Below are positions 5,677-6,185 of a DNA stretch of 6,185 bases, in pieces; positions within the stretch are counted from its first letter, which is position 1, and each line of letters starts with the position of its first letter. This DNA comes from Halobacteriales archaeon QH_10_67_13 (GTDB lineage Archaea > Halobacteriota > Halobacteria > Halobacteriales > Haloarculaceae): positions 1 through 6,185 of the forward strand of contig PXQL01000084.1 in NCBI GenBank assembly GCA_003021335.1, in the 5' to 3' direction. The position numbers and the translations under genes are program-made. Under the pieces are notes generated by a model. The model was not told the origin of the DNA and searched no databases. It worked only from the letters and a program-made list of their open reading frames with translations.

Positions 5677-5682
5677 AAAAAA
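5677..5682 (-). terminator. T6 run between cobO and the 126-residue gene
   Basis: Read on the minus strand this is TTTTTT, 24 bp after the cobO stop codon and 21 bp before the next ATG. U-runs are the main archaeal termination signal, so it may end part of the cobO transcript. It lies at about TATA distance from the next start, so it may also act as a weak promoter element for a leaderless message. Confidence 0.35.
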
Positions 5683-5706
5683 TGGACCTTGCGGCGCCGA
5701 GGATAG

Positions 5707-6185
5707 TTAGTACTCGGTGCCTTTCCGCGCGGCCTGTCCATCCTCGATCGGGTGTTGTTGTTTGCGGACGTTGGTGACCAGATCGGCCTGCTCGAGGACG
5801 TAGGTCGGCTCCTCGTGTCCGCCGGTGAGCACGAGTTCCAGCCCGGGCGATTTATCAGTGATCAACTCGGTGACCGCCGCCGGCTCGATCAGCTCGCGGT
5901 TGGCCGCGTACAGGATCTCGTCTAAGATCAGCATGTGACAGCCCTCCTCCGGGGGCGTCTCCGGCTGGATCGTCCCGGTCGGGTCGGCGGCAACGAGCTC
6001 CTGGGCCCGGTCCAGTCCGGCCCGGGCCTGCCGGGCGTGGTCGATCTCGTCGGCGTCGGGCCGGTGCCACCCGTAGTGGCCGAGGTTCTCGTAGCTAAAG
6101 CCCGGCGTGGCCGCGATCGCGTTGTACTCGCCGCGGACATCCTCGACGCTCGCCGCGCCGCCTTTCATGAACTGGAGCATGTGGA
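5707..6185 (-). CDS. cobO: Corrinoid adenosyltransferase (CobO/CobA type), C-terminal part, runs off the right edge
   Basis: By family, CobO transfers the adenosyl group of ATP to the cobalt of Co(I) corrinoids, giving adenosylcobalamin or its precursors, in the cytoplasm. The visible 159 codons begin inside the conserved strand HMLQFMKGG. They continue through GHYGWHRPDAD and a helix rich in Ala/Arg, then the Walker-B-like LILDEILYA, NRELI, GLELVLTGGHEEP, ADLVTNVRKQQHP and the C-terminal KGTEY. All are hallmarks of this family. About 30 N-terminal residues, including the GNGKGKTT P-loop expected just before LQF, lie outside the window. The stop codon is TAA at 5707-5709. The segment ADPTGTIQPETPPEEGC before the Walker-B strand looks like an acidic haloarchaeal insertion. 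The next gene follows on the same strand after 51 bp; no other cobalamin gene is visible. Confidence 0.92.
   Translation of the reverse strand, partial: HMLQFMKGGAASVEDVRGEYNAIAATPGFSYENLGHYGWHRPDADEIDHARQARAGLDRAQELVAADPTGTIQPETPPEEGCHMLILDEILYAANRELIEPAAVTELITDKSPGLELVLTGGHEEPTYVLEQADLVTNVRKQQHPIEDGQAARKGTEY

Noticed and set aside
1..6185. CRISPR array or tRNA genes
   Set aside because: I found no regularly spaced direct repeats and no cloverleaf with a T-loop GTTCRANTC pattern in a suitable context.

Overview
The window looks like a piece of a haloarchaeal (class Halobacteria) chromosome. It is GC-rich, its proteins are strongly acidic, its only clearly AT-rich patches lie in front of genes, and Shine-Dalgarno sites are scarce. 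The FtsZ1, CobO and DUF2892 homologues all have a haloarchaeal look. I cannot name the genus from the sequence.

Layout. Positions 196-3039 (minus) encode a large, cysteine-free, secreted multidomain protein. It has a Tat-like signal peptide, an N-terminal beta-rich domain, two related DUF4350/glutamine-amidotransferase-like modules, a complete staphylococcal-nuclease (thermonuclease) domain between them, and a C-terminal lamin-tail domain. Positions 3351-4449 (minus) hold an ftsZ1 gene of almost full length that is broken in the middle. About 24 codons are missing, including the tubulin/FtsZ signature loop GGGTGTG, and the two halves are in different frames. It is either a pseudogene or a sequence/assembly error. 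The usual archaeal downstream neighbours secE-nusG are absent.

Positions 4450-4907 carry no convincing protein gene but are rich in structure. They hold an ftsZ promoter with two palindromes upstream of it, then a run of stable hairpins (4645-4792) ending in sequence that resembles the right end of a haloarchaeal IS200/IS605 (TnpB) element and its omega RNA. Positions 4908-5135 (plus) encode a small DUF2892 membrane protein. After a convergent intergenic stretch containing a hairpin/T-tract terminator and four alternating inverted hexamers, 5275-5655 (minus) encodes a conserved haloarchaeal protein of unknown function. The C-terminal part of a corrinoid adenosyltransferase (cobO) at 5707-6185 runs off the right edge.

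The genes do not form one pathway. cobO and the 126-residue unknown may be co-transcribed, being 51 bp apart on the same strand. The broken ftsZ1 beside a transposon-like remnant suggests a locus that has undergone rearrangement. The points most worth following up are the ftsZ1 lesion, the nuclease domain architecture and the structured 4645-4803 segment.
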